From Azospirillum brasilense (GTDB taxonomy: Bacteria > Pseudomonadota > Alphaproteobacteria > Azospirillales > Azospirillaceae), in NCBI RefSeq assembly GCF_022023855.1, contig NZ_CP059449.1, forward strand, positions 434,001 through 498,000: 64,000 nt of DNA, written 5' to 3'. Below are positions 26,669 through 36,312 of the stretch, one piece after another. The notes below the pieces were generated by a model. The model worked only from the letters and a program-made list of their open reading frames with translations, was not told where the DNA came from and made no database searches. Each line of letters begins with the position of its first letter. The first letter of the stretch is position 1. The position numbers were made by a program, and so were the translations under genes.

Positions 26669-28333
26669 TCACGCAATGCTCCCGAACCCGTTGGTGATCG
26701 GATAGCGCCGCTCGCGGTTGAACAGCCGCGGTGTGATCTTCGGGCCGGGAGGCGCTTGGCGGCGCTTGTATTCGGCCAGATGCAGCATGCGCCAGACCAT
26801 GTCCACCACCTCCGGCGCGTGCCCGCGGGCGACGATCTCCGCCACGCCCAGATCCTTCTCCACCAGACAGCGCAGAATGTCGTCCAGCGCATCGTAGGGC
26901 GGCAGCGTGTCCTGGTCAGTCTGGCCGGGCTTCAGCTCCGCGGTCGGGGCCTTGATCAGCACCCGCTCCGGAACGACGCGCCCCGCTGGGCCGAGCGCGC
27001 CCTCCGTCTGATGCGCGTTGCGCCAGCGCGCCAGCGCGTAGACCGTCGTCTTGTAGACGTCCTTCAGCACGGCGTAGCCGCCGCACATGTCGCCGTAGAG
27101 CGTGGCGTAGCCGACCGACATCTCCGACTTGTTGCCGGTGGACAGCACCATGGGGCCGAACTTGTTGGACAGCGCCATCAGCGTGACGCCGCGGGAGCGC
27201 GCCTGGATGTTCTCCTCCGTGGCGTCCGGATCGCGCCCCGCGAAGGCCGGCAGGAGCATCCGCTCGAACGCATCCATCGCCGGGACGATGGGAACGGTGT
27301 CCAGCTTGCAGCCCAGCAACTCCGCCGTTTCCGCGGCGTCGTCCAGGCTGTCCTGCGCGGTGTGGGGCGACGGCATCATCACGCCGTGCACCCGCTCGGC
27401 GCCCAGGGCGTCCACCGCGATGGCCGCCGACAGCGCCGAATCGATGCCGCCCGACAGGCCCAGGACGACGCCGGGAAAGCGGTTCTTGGTCACATAGTCG
27501 CGCAAGGCCAGCACCAGCGCCGCGTAGATCGACTCCAGACCCTCCGGCGGGGCGACGCACTCCGTGTCGGCGCAACTCCAGACATCGTCCTCGCCGCGCT
27601 CCCAACGGGTGATCAGCAGATGCTCGGTGAAAGCGGGGGCCTGCGCGACCAGCCGGCAATCGGCGCCCAGCGCGAAGCTGGCACCGTCGAAGACCAGCTC
27701 GTCCTGTCCGCCCACCTGATTCACGTAGAGCAGCGGCAGGCCCGACTCGGTGACCCGCCGCACGGCAAGCTGCACGCGCTGGTCGTGCTTGTCCAGCTCG
27801 AACGGGCTGCCGTTGGGGACCACCAGGATCTCCGCCCCGCTTTCCGCCAGCGTCTCGATCACGTCGGTGGACCACATGTCCTCGCAGATCGGAACACCCA
27901 GCCGCACGCCGCGGACGTTGATCGGGCCGGGCAGCGGACCGGGGACGAAGACGCGCTTCTCGTCGAAGACGCCATAGTTTGGCAGGTCCACCTTGAAGCG
28001 GGTCGCCGCGACCGTTCCGCCGTCGAGCAACAGGGCGGCGTTGTGGCGTTTGTCGCCGTCGCGCCAGGGCGCGCCGACCAGCAGGGCCGGGCCACCATCC
28101 GCCGTCTCGGCGGCGAGTTCACGCACCGCCTGCTCCACCACGTCCAGGAAGAAGGGCTTCAGCACCAGATCCTCCGGCGGGTAGCCGGTCACCGCCAGCT
28201 CCGGGCAGACCACAAGGTCGGCGCCGCGCGCGGCGGCCTCCGCCCGCGCGTCGCGGATGCGATCGATGTTGGCGGCGATGGCGCCGACGGTCGGGTTGAT
28301 CTGGGCCAGCGCGATGGAGAAGTGGTCGGTCAT
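26669..28333 (-). CDS. nadE: glutamine-dependent NAD+ synthetase
   Basis: A 554-residue two-domain enzyme that amidates nicotinic acid adenine dinucleotide to NAD+. The N-terminal nitrilase-type glutaminase (residues 1 to about 255) has the Glu in CPELAVTGYPPEDL, a Lys in the FKVDLPNYGVFDE region and the nucleophile Cys in VPICEDMW. The C-terminal synthetase has the PP-loop GLSGGIDSAL and TGNKSEMSVGY. The length is standard for the glutamine-using form. It is a single gene, divergent from the FAD/Rieske oxidoreductase. Confidence 0.96.
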   Translation of the reverse strand: MTDHFSIALAQINPTVGAIAANIDRIRDARAEAAARGADLVVCPELAVTGYPPEDLVLKPFFLDVVEQAVRELAAETADGGPALLVGAPWRDGDKRHNAALLLDGGTVAATRFKVDLPNYGVFDEKRVFVPGPLPGPINVRGVRLGVPICEDMWSTDVIETLAESGAEILVVPNGSPFELDKHDQRVQLAVRRVTESGLPLLYVNQVGGQDELVFDGASFALGADCRLVAQAPAFTEHLLITRWERGEDDVWSCADTECVAPPEGLESIYAALVLALRDYVTKNRFPGVVLGLSGGIDSALSAAIAVDALGAERVHGVMMPSPHTAQDSLDDAAETAELLGCKLDTVPIVPAMDAFERMLLPAFAGRDPDATEENIQARSRGVTLMALSNKFGPMVLSTGNKSEMSVGYATLYGDMCGGYAVLKDVYKTTVYALARWRNAHQTEGALGPAGRVVPERVLIKAPTAELKPGQTDQDTLPPYDALDDILRCLVEKDLGVAEIVARGHAPEVVDMVWRMLHLAEYKRRQAPPGPKITPRLFNRERRYPITNGFGSIA

Positions 28334-28477
28334 GGCGGCGTCGTCCGGTGAAGCGGCGGATCGGCGACACCGTAACAGCCGGAGGCCGGGGGCGGAAGCG
28401 GCGCACGGCCGCAGCGGAACCGCCCCATCGCACGCTGTGTTGCCAAGAACAGGATTCCAACAGAAGGATGACCGGTC

Positions 28478-30046
28478 ATGCAAAAGTCCGGGCAGGGCTC
28501 CGGTGCCACGACCTCCGTCTGGAAGGACCGCGGCGGGGCGGCGATGCCCGCCGGGACGGTCGCTCCGACCGCCGCGGCGCTGGGCGCCCTGCGCCCTGAT
28601 GTGATCGTCGTCGGGGCAGGCATCGCCGGGGTGACCACCGCCTATCTGCTCCAGCGCTCCGGCAAGTCGGTTCTGCTGCTGGACGATGGACCGCCGGGCG
28701 GCGGCGAGACCGGGCGCACCACGGCGCATCTCTCCAACGTCATCGACGACCGCTTCACCGAGATCGAACGGTTGCACAGCGAGTCCGGCGCGCGCATGGC
28801 CGCGGACAGCCACGGCGCCGCCATCGACACCATCGAGCGGATCGCCCGCGAGGAGGGCATCGACTGCGGCTTCGCCCGGATCGACGGCTATCTGATGCTG
28901 GCGCCGGGGCAGGATCCCGCCGGGCTGGACCGCGAGCGCGACGCCGCCCGCCGCGCCGGGCTGGACGATGTCGAGCGGCTGGACGCCCCGCCGATCCAAC
29001 ATCCCGGCCCCTGCCTGCACTTCCCCCGGCAGGCACGCATCCACGCGCTGGATTATCTGGCCGGGCTGACCCGCGCCTTTCTGGCGCGCGGCGGCGCGCT
29101 GGCCAGCGGGGCGCATGTCTCCACGATCCGGCAGGACGGGGAGCGCGTGCGCGTCGAGGCCGGGCCGGACCACGCGATGGTCGAGGCCGCCGCGGTGGTC
29201 GTCGCCACCAACTCCCCGATCAGCGACCGCTTCGCCATCCATTCCAAGCAGGCGCCCTACCGCACCTACGCGATCTCCGTCCGGGTGCCGAAGGGCAGCG
29301 TGCCCGACGCCCTCTATTGGGACACGCTCGACACCTATCATTATGTGCGGCTCCAGCCGGAGGCGGACCACGACCGGCTGATCGTCGGCGGCGAGGACCA
29401 CAAGACCGGCGAGGCCCGCGACATGGCCGAGCGCTGGGCCGCGCTGGAGGCCTGGACGCGCGCGCATTTCCCCCAGGCCGGGGCGGTCGAGCACCGCTGG
29501 TCCGGGCAGGTGATGGAGCCCTTCGACGGGCTGGCCTTCATCGGCCCCGACCCGGCCTATGGCGGGCGGGTCTTCGTCGCGACCGGCGACAGCGGCATGG
29601 GCATGACCCACGGCACCATCGCCGGGCTGGTCCTGTGCGAGCTGATCCACGGCAGCGGCAGCCCGTGGGCCGCGCTGTACGATCCCGGCCGCAAGATGAC
29701 CAACAAGCTCGGCACCTATCTGCGGGAGAACCTGGACGTGGCCCGCCACTTCCTGCCCTACGTCCAGGGGCCGGAGTTGGAGGGGGAGGACCGCATCGAG
29801 CCCGGCCAGGGCGCGGTCCTGAAATCGGGGGTCTGGCCCGTCGCTGTTTTCCGCGACGAATCGGGGACGCTGCACCGCCGCTCCGCCATCTGCCCCCATC
29901 TGAAATGCGTGGTGCGCTGGAACCCCGGCGAGCGGAGCTGGGACTGCCCCTGCCACGGCTCCCGCTTCGCCGTGGACGGGACGGTTCTGAACGGTCCGGC
30001 CACCCAGCCCCTCGCGCCCGTGGAGGACTCCGCAAGCAAAAACTGA
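28478..30046 (+). CDS. FAD-dependent oxidoreductase with C-terminal Rieske domain
   Basis: A 522-residue fusion. Residues about 35-390 form a DAO-type FAD domain, opening with VVGAGIAGVTTAYLLQ and an R-TTAHLSN segment, and ending GDSGMGMTHGTIAGL. Residues about 425-515 are a Rieske [2Fe-2S] domain with CPHLKC and CPCHGSRF cluster ligands. This architecture matches the YhfW/Bacillus-type oxidoreductases. Electrons should pass between the Rieske cluster and FAD; the substrate is unknown. No signal peptide, so cytoplasmic. It has its own promoter region shared with nadE. Confidence 0.85.
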   Translation: MQKSGQGSGATTSVWKDRGGAAMPAGTVAPTAAALGALRPDVIVVGAGIAGVTTAYLLQRSGKSVLLLDDGPPGGGETGRTTAHLSNVIDDRFTEIERLHSESGARMAADSHGAAIDTIERIAREEGIDCGFARIDGYLMLAPGQDPAGLDRERDAARRAGLDDVERLDAPPIQHPGPCLHFPRQARIHALDYLAGLTRAFLARGGALASGAHVSTIRQDGERVRVEAGPDHAMVEAAAVVVATNSPISDRFAIHSKQAPYRTYAISVRVPKGSVPDALYWDTLDTYHYVRLQPEADHDRLIVGGEDHKTGEARDMAERWAALEAWTRAHFPQAGAVEHRWSGQVMEPFDGLAFIGPDPAYGGRVFVATGDSGMGMTHGTIAGLVLCELIHGSGSPWAALYDPGRKMTNKLGTYLRENLDVARHFLPYVQGPELEGEDRIEPGQGAVLKSGVWPVAVFRDESGTLHRRSAICPHLKCVVRWNPGERSWDCPCHGSRFAVDGTVLNGPATQPLAPVEDSASKN

Positions 30047-30173
30047 TAAAACCCTTCGAAATCGAAGAGTTTCGACCGGGCGTTGCAGGAGCCCTGCGAC
30101 GAATTAACCTGTGGTAAAGGACTCCGGTACGATCATACCCTTACGGCGAAACGATCACGCGCGGGAGGCGGCG

Positions 30174-31157
30174 ATGTATTACTCGGAAATGTCCGGACCG
30201 ACAGGGACGACCAGCACGGTCCTGCAACAGGCGAACAACGCCAAGAAGGCAACCGAGAGCAAGGCCGCGGACGGCGCCAAGGCCGCCGCCGCGACCACCA
30301 CCGCCGACGCCGCGACTCCCGCGAAAAGCGCCAGCCCGGCCTACACGATCAGTCAGTCGATGGAAAACCTGCTCGACAACCTGTCGGGCAAGAAGCCTGC
30401 CGCGGCGGGTGCCGACGCCGGAGCGGCGGGCGACGCGGCCGCCGGCGGCAAGACCGGCTCCCAGGCGATGGCCGACCGGGCCAAGCAGGCCGAGCAGATC
30501 ATGCAGAAGGCGCTGGAGCAGTCCAAGGGCCTCTCCGGCCTGTTCGAGAAGGCCATCGACAACATGGCCGGCGATCTCGGCAGCCTGCTCGGCGGGCTGG
30601 GCATGTCGGACGACGACGTGAAGGGCGCCGTCGGCGATTTCGGCAGCGCCATGAAGGACAAGCTGAAGTCCATGGATTTCAGCCAGATGGGCATGAGCAT
30701 GGAGGAGGCCCGGTCGCAGTGGTCCATCGAGTCCCGCGGCATGGAGCTGACCATCCAGGATGGCGACAAGTCGGTCCGCATCTCCTTCGCCAAGTCCACC
30801 CTGGACTTCACCCGCGAGGACCGCGGGCTGGCGGCCACGCTGAACGCGGACGGCTCGGGCAGCGCCATGTTCTCCGCCGCCACGACCAAGGTGTCCGGCA
30901 AAGCCACCGGCATGATCGTCCGAGCCAACGGCTTCAGCGATGACGAGATCAAGGGCGTCCTGGAAAAACTGAACGGCATGGCCGCGAAGGGCGGGATGAA
31001 CGGCCTCGGCGCCCTGACCCCGACCAAGAGCGCCGATGGCGTGATGCACCTGAACCTCGACCTGTCGCAGCCCATCCCCGGCCTGACCGACGGCAGCAGC
31101 GCCGCCAAGGGCGCCGCCGCAGCGGAAGCGTCCCAGAAGGTGGACATCAAGGCGTGA
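30174..31157 (+). CDS. hypothetical protein, Ala/Gly/Lys-rich
   Basis: A 327-residue protein starting at ATG 30174, chosen because GGGAGG lies seven bases upstream. The first 100 residues are low-complexity (Ala, Thr, Lys, Asp). Residues about 100-180 are helical and Met-rich (LSGLFEKAIDNMAGDLGSLL, MKDKLKSMDFSQMGMSMEEA). The C-terminal half looks like beta structure (ELTIQDGDKSVRISF). No signal peptide, no membrane segment, no recognised family. Codon use matches its neighbours. It stands alone between the Rieske oxidoreductase and a SnoaL-like gene. Confidence 0.7.
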   Translation: MYYSEMSGPTGTTSTVLQQANNAKKATESKAADGAKAAAATTTADAATPAKSASPAYTISQSMENLLDNLSGKKPAAAGADAGAAGDAAAGGKTGSQAMADRAKQAEQIMQKALEQSKGLSGLFEKAIDNMAGDLGSLLGGLGMSDDDVKGAVGDFGSAMKDKLKSMDFSQMGMSMEEARSQWSIESRGMELTIQDGDKSVRISFAKSTLDFTREDRGLAATLNADGSGSAMFSAATTKVSGKATGMIVRANGFSDDEIKGVLEKLNGMAAKGGMNGLGALTPTKSADGVMHLNLDLSQPIPGLTDGSSAAKGAAAAEASQKVDIKA

Positions 31158-31291
31158 GGAGGGGCGGGCTGTTTTCCCGGAAGGGACGCCCGCAAAAGGG
31201 GTGCGATCTGTGATAACGGGGGCCGGCGCTTGCCGTCGAGCCGGCTCCCTGTATAGAAGCGGCTTTCGCTGTTTCGGAGATTCGCTTCCCC

Positions 31292-31726
31292 ATGACCGAC
31301 CGCCCCACGACCGACCGCAACGCCGTTCTGGCCGCGAACCGGGCTTTCTACCAAGCCTTCACCGGGCGTGACTTCCCCGCCATGGACCGGCTGTGGGCCT
31401 CCCGCCTGCCCGTGTCCTGCATCCATCCCGGCTGGACCATCCTGTTCGGCCGGGAGGCGGTGGTGTCGAGTTGGCAGGACGTTCTGCGTTCCCCCCGCGG
31501 CCCAGCGGTGCAGGCACGCAACGAACGCGTCAGCCTGTACGGCGACACCGCCGTCGTCCTCTGCGAGGAGATCGTGGGAGACGCGGTGCTGGCGGCGACC
31601 AACCTGTTCGCGCGCGAGGACGGCGAGTGGCGGCTGGCCCACCATCAGGCCGGACCGATCGCCGAACCCGCCTCGCAAATCCTGACGCCTCCCGACCGCC
31701 TGCCGCCCGGCGGCCTGCTGCACTGA
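31292..31726 (+). CDS. SnoaL/NTF2-like fold protein
   Basis: A 144-residue protein with the cone-shaped NTF2 pattern: an N-terminal helix ANRAFYQAFTGRDFPAMDRLW, then CIHPGWTILFGREAVVSSWQ, and strands ending in ATNLFAREDGEWRLAHHQAGP. Such proteins include SnoaL-like isomerases, scytalone dehydratase relatives and DUF4440-type proteins, often of unknown activity. Its 3' end faces the convergent serine hydrolase gene with a 26-base gap. Confidence 0.8.
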   Translation: MTDRPTTDRNAVLAANRAFYQAFTGRDFPAMDRLWASRLPVSCIHPGWTILFGREAVVSSWQDVLRSPRGPAVQARNERVSLYGDTAVVLCEEIVGDAVLAATNLFAREDGEWRLAHHQAGPIAEPASQILTPPDRLPPGGLLH

Positions 31727-31752
31727 CGGCGGCCCTCTTCCCCCTCGCGCGC

Positions 31753-32937
31753 TCAGCGTCGCTCCGCCGCCCTCTCCAACTGCCAGATCAGATCGCCCAC
31801 CACCCGGTCGGCGGTGATCCGCTCGGGGTCGCTGTTGGTCAGTGCCACCGCGGCCCAGCGATGGGCGCGTGAGAAGGCGATGTAGGCGTTGAAGCCGCCG
31901 GTGGAACCGGAATGCCAGAGGATCGGCGTGCCATCCGCCGCCCAGGCGACGAACCAGCCCAGCGCCATCGCCCCCTGCCCCAGCGCCCCCGGGTCGCGCA
32001 GCGCCCGCCCGTCCACCTGCACCGACTGGGCGAGCGCCAGCGTCCCCGCGGTCTCCTCGTCGCAGGCGGCCTTTCCCAGGCCGGTGCAGTCGCCCATGTT
32101 GGCGCGCAGCCAGCGCAGCAGGTCGTCGGCGGTGGAGTAGAGGCCGAAGGAGGGCTGCATGGCCGGCGCCTCCCAATCGGGGACCACCTGCCCGCGGGCG
32201 TGGCCCACCGCCTTGCGGGCGCGCTGCCCGGCCGTGGGCGTCAGGGTGGTGTCGGTCATGCCGAAACGGTCGGTGACCACCCGTTTCAATAGGGTCTCGT
32301 AGGGAATGCCGGAGGCGGTGGACAGCGCCTCGCCCAGCACCGCCATGCCGACGTTGGAGTAGCGGAAGCGCGTGCCCGGAGGCACCGTCAGGCTGAAGCC
32401 GGACAGCCACGCCCCCACCTCTTCCCGCGTCAGCGGCTTGTAGGGGTTGCGCGGGTCCTCCAGCCGGCTCCACGAGAAGCGCGGTGTCTCCGGCACGTTG
32501 GGCAGCCCGGCCGTGTGGGTGGCGAGGTCGAGCAGGCGGATCGGCGTGCCGTCGAAGTCCGGGGCGTGGACCGGCTTGGGCAGATGGCGGGCCAGCGGGT
32601 CGGTCGGGGCGACGCGCCCGGCGCGGATCAGCTCGGCCAGGATGGTGCCGGTGAAGGGCTTGGTCAGCGAGGCGATCTGGAACAGGGTGCGCCCGTCCGG
32701 CGGGCCGCCGTCGGGCCGCCCGCTGTCGCCGCGCCCGACGACGAGGCTGCGCCCGTCGCGAATCACCCCAACGACGATGCTGCCCGCCCCCGCCTCGGCA
32801 AGCCGCCGGTCGGCCAGCGCGGTCACCGCCTCCCGCAGACGGTCCGGGGCCACTCCATCCGCCGGGGCCGGGGCCGTCGCCCAGACGGTGAGCGTAAGAA
32901 ACGACACGACACCGAGCACCGGCCCCCGCATCCCCAC
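31753..32937 (-). CDS. serine hydrolase, beta-lactamase / class C PBP family
   Basis: A 394-residue exported enzyme with a signal peptide (about residues 1-27, ending APADG). The catalytic motifs are SLTK (SxxK) near residue 92, YSN (YxN) in RFRYSNVGMAVLGEAL, and HSG (the KTG equivalent) in WHSGSTGGFNAYI near residue 344. This fits periplasmic AmpC-like beta-lactamases, esterases and D-amino peptidases. Which of these it is cannot be read from sequence. It is not accompanied by an AmpR regulator. Confidence 0.85.
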   Translation of the reverse strand: MGMRGPVLGVVSFLTLTVWATAPAPADGVAPDRLREAVTALADRRLAEAGAGSIVVGVIRDGRSLVVGRGDSGRPDGGPPDGRTLFQIASLTKPFTGTILAELIRAGRVAPTDPLARHLPKPVHAPDFDGTPIRLLDLATHTAGLPNVPETPRFSWSRLEDPRNPYKPLTREEVGAWLSGFSLTVPPGTRFRYSNVGMAVLGEALSTASGIPYETLLKRVVTDRFGMTDTTLTPTAGQRARKAVGHARGQVVPDWEAPAMQPSFGLYSTADDLLRWLRANMGDCTGLGKAACDEETAGTLALAQSVQVDGRALRDPGALGQGAMALGWFVAWAADGTPILWHSGSTGGFNAYIAFSRAHRWAAVALTNSDPERITADRVVGDLIWQLERAAERR

Positions 32938-33072
32938 CCTCCGTCATCGGCGCGCGGAATGGGCGCGCTGAGGGAAGAGTGGGAAGCGGTCCCGCCCGGC
33001 GGTACGCCCGCGGACGGACATCACGCCAACGGAGCAGGCCGCGCCGGGCGGGTTAGGCCGGTAAGAAGCGGT

Positions 33073-34764
33073 CTACTCGGTCGGTATTTCCGCCAGCGGC
33101 GGGCGGCGGTCCTTGACGATGGTCAGCGGCACGTCGTCGGCGGCGACCTCGATGATCGGCTGGCCGCCCAGCAGACTTGGGCACTGCTTGACCTGGGTGA
33201 AGGCCATGAAGAAATCGGCCTTGCGCCAGTCCAGACCGGTGCCGTTGACCAGCTTCAGCCAGGGCGGCAGCTCGAAGCGCACGGCCAGCGTGTTGCCGCA
33301 GACCGAGAGGGTGTACTGGCGCGGCGGCGCCTTGCCGCCATTCTCGCGCTCCACCAGCGCGACCAACTCGGCCAGAGCCTCGTGCTGGGAGTTGCCCCAG
33401 TAATCCAGCTCGAACCGGCCCTCGGCGCCCTTCACCCCCCCAGTGAACTGGTTGTAGTAGACGTACTGGTTCGGGTGCATGGCGCCGAGCTGCCACGCGT
33501 ACAGCACGGCCACCGCGATGGCCGCCGCCCCGTACGCCTGTCCCGTACGCCTGCCCAACTCCTCGGCCCCGCTCCACAGCCGGTCGAAGGCGATGCCGGC
33601 CAGCACCGCCATCGGCGGCGCCACGAACAGGAAATGGCGGATGCCGTTGTAGACGGACGGGCGCATCAGCATGAACAGGATCACCGGCAGGAAGGCCGCC
33701 AGCGCCAGCGGTACCCAGCGCACCGCGCCGAAGGCGCCCTCCACGCTCCGCCAGCCGCCGCGCACCACCCAGAGGGTGGCCAGCACCACCGCAGCCAGGG
33801 TGCCCAGCAGAACCGCCTCCGGCAGCTTCACCCCCAAATAGACCGGCAGGTAGAGCGCCGGCGGGGCGGCGGAACTGACCATCTGCCCCATGAACAGCGT
33901 CTGGATGTCGATGGGGAAGTGCGAGACGACGCGCAGCGCCTCCAGCGGATTCAGCGGCTTCTGCACCGCCCAGGGCCAGAACAGCGCCATCACCGCGTAG
34001 GCCAGCGGAATGGCCGGCAGCAGGGGCGGCACGGAGCGCCGGACGACGCCCAGCGCCGGCCGCAGCCCGCCCTGCCACGCCACCAGCACCACATAGAGCG
34101 CCAGCGCCACCGCGAGGTAGAAGCCGGCCAGCACCCCGCCCACCCGGATCGACAGGGTCAGGCCCAATGCCAGCCCGAACTTCAGCACGGCGCTGCGGCG
34201 CGGCGCCGGCATCTGGCCGATGATGCGGGTGGCAAAATAGAGCGTCCACACCATGCCCGCGGCGAAGGGCACGTCCTTGGTGTTGTTGAACATGGCGCCG
34301 TAATAGACGCCGGACAGCGCCAGCAGCGCCGCCGCCAGGAACCCCGCCCGCGGCCCGGCCAGCAGCCGGGCATAGCGCCAGCAGCCGGCGATGCCCAACA
34401 CCCCGACCAGCGCGCAGAGCAGATGGCGCGTCTCGTACTCTTCGAACGGCGAGATCGGAACCACCAGGGCGGTCACCAGATCAAACAGCCCGCCATACAG
34501 GTACAGGTCCTTGAAATGGAAGGCCGACCGGTCGGTGAAACCGGACAGGTAGAAGGACAGCAGCTTCTTGCCGTAGATGTGCTGCACCTCCTCGTCGGTG
34601 CTGATTCCGTAATTCTGGAAGGTCAGCGCGGCGAGGATGATCAGGCACAGCAGAAGCGCGCGTGCCATGTCGTCCCACAGGGCGCCGGCACGGCGTTGCG
34701 ACAGGGCGCCCGCCGGGGACGTCGCCCCGAGGGGATTCAAGCCGAGCGGCGGCATCAGGCTCAT
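33073..34764 (-). CDS. glycosyltransferase family 39/ArnT-like membrane protein
   Basis: A 563-residue polytopic protein with about 11-12 membrane helices and an acidic pair after the first helix (TDEEVQHIYG), as in GT-C enzymes that use polyprenyl-phosphate sugars. The C-terminal about 130 residues are soluble and should be periplasmic. The ATG at 34764 overlaps the stop of the upstream GT2 gene by four bases. The pair looks like a two-step system: the GT2 enzyme charges undecaprenyl phosphate, and this protein transfers the sugar to an outer acceptor. The acceptor is unknown. Confidence 0.8.
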   Translation of the reverse strand: MSLMPPLGLNPLGATSPAGALSQRRAGALWDDMARALLLCLIILAALTFQNYGISTDEEVQHIYGKKLLSFYLSGFTDRSAFHFKDLYLYGGLFDLVTALVVPISPFEEYETRHLLCALVGVLGIAGCWRYARLLAGPRAGFLAAALLALSGVYYGAMFNNTKDVPFAAGMVWTLYFATRIIGQMPAPRRSAVLKFGLALGLTLSIRVGGVLAGFYLAVALALYVVLVAWQGGLRPALGVVRRSVPPLLPAIPLAYAVMALFWPWAVQKPLNPLEALRVVSHFPIDIQTLFMGQMVSSAAPPALYLPVYLGVKLPEAVLLGTLAAVVLATLWVVRGGWRSVEGAFGAVRWVPLALAAFLPVILFMLMRPSVYNGIRHFLFVAPPMAVLAGIAFDRLWSGAEELGRRTGQAYGAAAIAVAVLYAWQLGAMHPNQYVYYNQFTGGVKGAEGRFELDYWGNSQHEALAELVALVERENGGKAPPRQYTLSVCGNTLAVRFELPPWLKLVNGTGLDWRKADFFMAFTQVKQCPSLLGGQPIIEVAADDVPLTIVKDRRPPLAEIPTE

Positions 34765-35909
34765 GAAGGGCGGTCCTCGCTTCCGGGCCGGCGCCAAGCG
34801 CCTGCATTGGCCCCCGGATTGGCCGCTGGATTGGGTGCCGGAACCGCGGCCTCATCCTCGAAACCGTGCGCGGAACGGACGATGTAGAGGGGGCGCCCCT
34901 TCACCTCGTTGAACACGCGGCCCAGATAGTCGCCGATGACCCCCAGCGTGACGAGCTGGATGCCGCCCATGAACAGCACCGCGGCCAGCAGCGATTCATA
35001 GCCGGGCACATCGATGCCGTAGATCAGGGTGCGCAGCAGGCGCAGCAGGATGTAGACGAAGGCGAAGCCGGAGATCGCCATGCCCACCAGACTCCACACC
35101 CGCAGCGGAAAGGTGGAGAAGGCGGTCAGACCGTCGAAGGACAGGCTGAGCAGCTTCAGGAAGCCCCATTTGGTGTCGCCGCCGGCGCGCTCCCCCTGCT
35201 GGTAGGGGATGCTGGCCTGACGGAAGCCGACCCAGGCGAAGATGCCCTTCATGAAGCGCGTGCGTTCCGGCATGCGGTTGATGACGTCGACCACCCGGCG
35301 GTCCATCAGCCGGAAGTCGCCGACCTCGCGCGGCAGCTTGACCTCCGACAGGTTGTCGAAGATCCAGTAGAAGGCGCGGGCGAACACCCGGTGCTTCAGG
35401 CTCTGCCCCACCCGCGCGTGGCGCACGGCGACGACGACGTCGTAGCCCTCGCGCCATTTGGCGAGGAACTGCGGCAGCAGCTCCGGCGGGTGCTGGAGGT
35501 CGGCGTCCATCGGCACCACGGCGTCGCCGGTGGTGTGGCGCAGACCGGCCGACAGGGCCAGCTCCTTGCCGAAGTTGCGCGACAGGTCGACCACTTTGAC
35601 CCGCGGGTCGTCGTCATGGACGTCGAATAGGCGGTCGAGCGTGTCGTCGCGGCTGCCGTCGTTGACGCAGACCACCTCCCATTCGGCGTCCAGCCGGTCG
35701 AGCACGGGCACCAGCCGCTCGAACAGCGCCGCGATGTTGGGACCTTCGTTGTAGAAGGGGATCACCACCGACAGGCGCCCCCGCTTCGTGCGGGCGGAGC
35801 GCGACGGCTTCGGGGCGGAAGCGACGTCACCGGTGGTGGGGTTGGGGGCGGGGTTGGCGGAAGCCGCCAGAGTGGGCGCGTCAGTCGTGGGCGCGTCGGT
35901 CAGGGACAT
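34761..35909 (-). CDS. GT2 family polyprenyl-phosphate glycosyltransferase (GtrB/DPM1-like)
   Basis: A 382-residue protein. After a Pro/Ala/Thr-rich N-terminal stretch of about 50 residues comes the GT-A domain, with LSVVIPFYNEGPNIAAL, VNDGSRDDT and the metal site MDADLQHPPELL. DFRLMDRRVVD and RFMKGIFAWVGFRQ are typical of GtrB/ArnC-like enzymes. Two C-terminal membrane helices follow (about residues 270-340). It should add a sugar to undecaprenyl phosphate on the cytoplasmic face. It is coupled by overlap to the GT39-like gene that would use the product. Confidence 0.88.
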   Translation of the reverse strand: MSLTDAPTTDAPTLAASANPAPNPTTGDVASAPKPSRSARTKRGRLSVVIPFYNEGPNIAALFERLVPVLDRLDAEWEVVCVNDGSRDDTLDRLFDVHDDDPRVKVVDLSRNFGKELALSAGLRHTTGDAVVPMDADLQHPPELLPQFLAKWREGYDVVVAVRHARVGQSLKHRVFARAFYWIFDNLSEVKLPREVGDFRLMDRRVVDVINRMPERTRFMKGIFAWVGFRQASIPYQQGERAGGDTKWGFLKLLSLSFDGLTAFSTFPLRVWSLVGMAISGFAFVYILLRLLRTLIYGIDVPGYESLLAAVLFMGGIQLVTLGVIGDYLGRVFNEVKGRPLYIVRSAHGFEDEAAVPAPNPAANPGANAGAWRRPGSEDRPS

Positions 35910-36312
35910 GGCCGGCCGTTGGGTCAAATGATCACGAGCCGGGTCGGAGGGGTCCAGGCAGGCGTCCCCGGCGGGGCGCTTCGCCCTTTGGCATATAGCA
36001 CGATACATGTGGATGAGCAAAACGCCTCTATTGTGACCATCCACGGCCTAAGCCGTGACCAGCACGCCGCTGGAACCGGCGCCGGAACGGTCCGTCGCTG
36101 GTGGGCTAACGCCACGGTCCCGACAAATATTCCAAGGCCCTGCGAAACCGCCAGAACCCGGAAGGATAAGGACATCCCCATGGGTGCGCGAACGGCTCCG
36201 CCCGCCCGTCTTTGGGGACCGGAAACCGGTTGGCACACTTAATGAATTGGTAAGCCGACACTGCCATGTTTTGCATCTAAACCATTCAGCCTCATCCGGA
36301 GTTTTCCCGACC
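35910..36312. other. divergent intergenic region GT2 / chemoreceptor
   Basis: About 400 bp without a convincing gene. It must contain the promoters of the minus-strand glycosyltransferase operon and of the plus-strand chemoreceptor. I found no clear sigma-54 or flagellar sigma-28 site. GC content drops just before the receptor start (AATTGG, TTTTGCATCTAAACC). A small palindrome ACCGGAAACCGGTT lies at about 36219-36232. Confidence 0.4.
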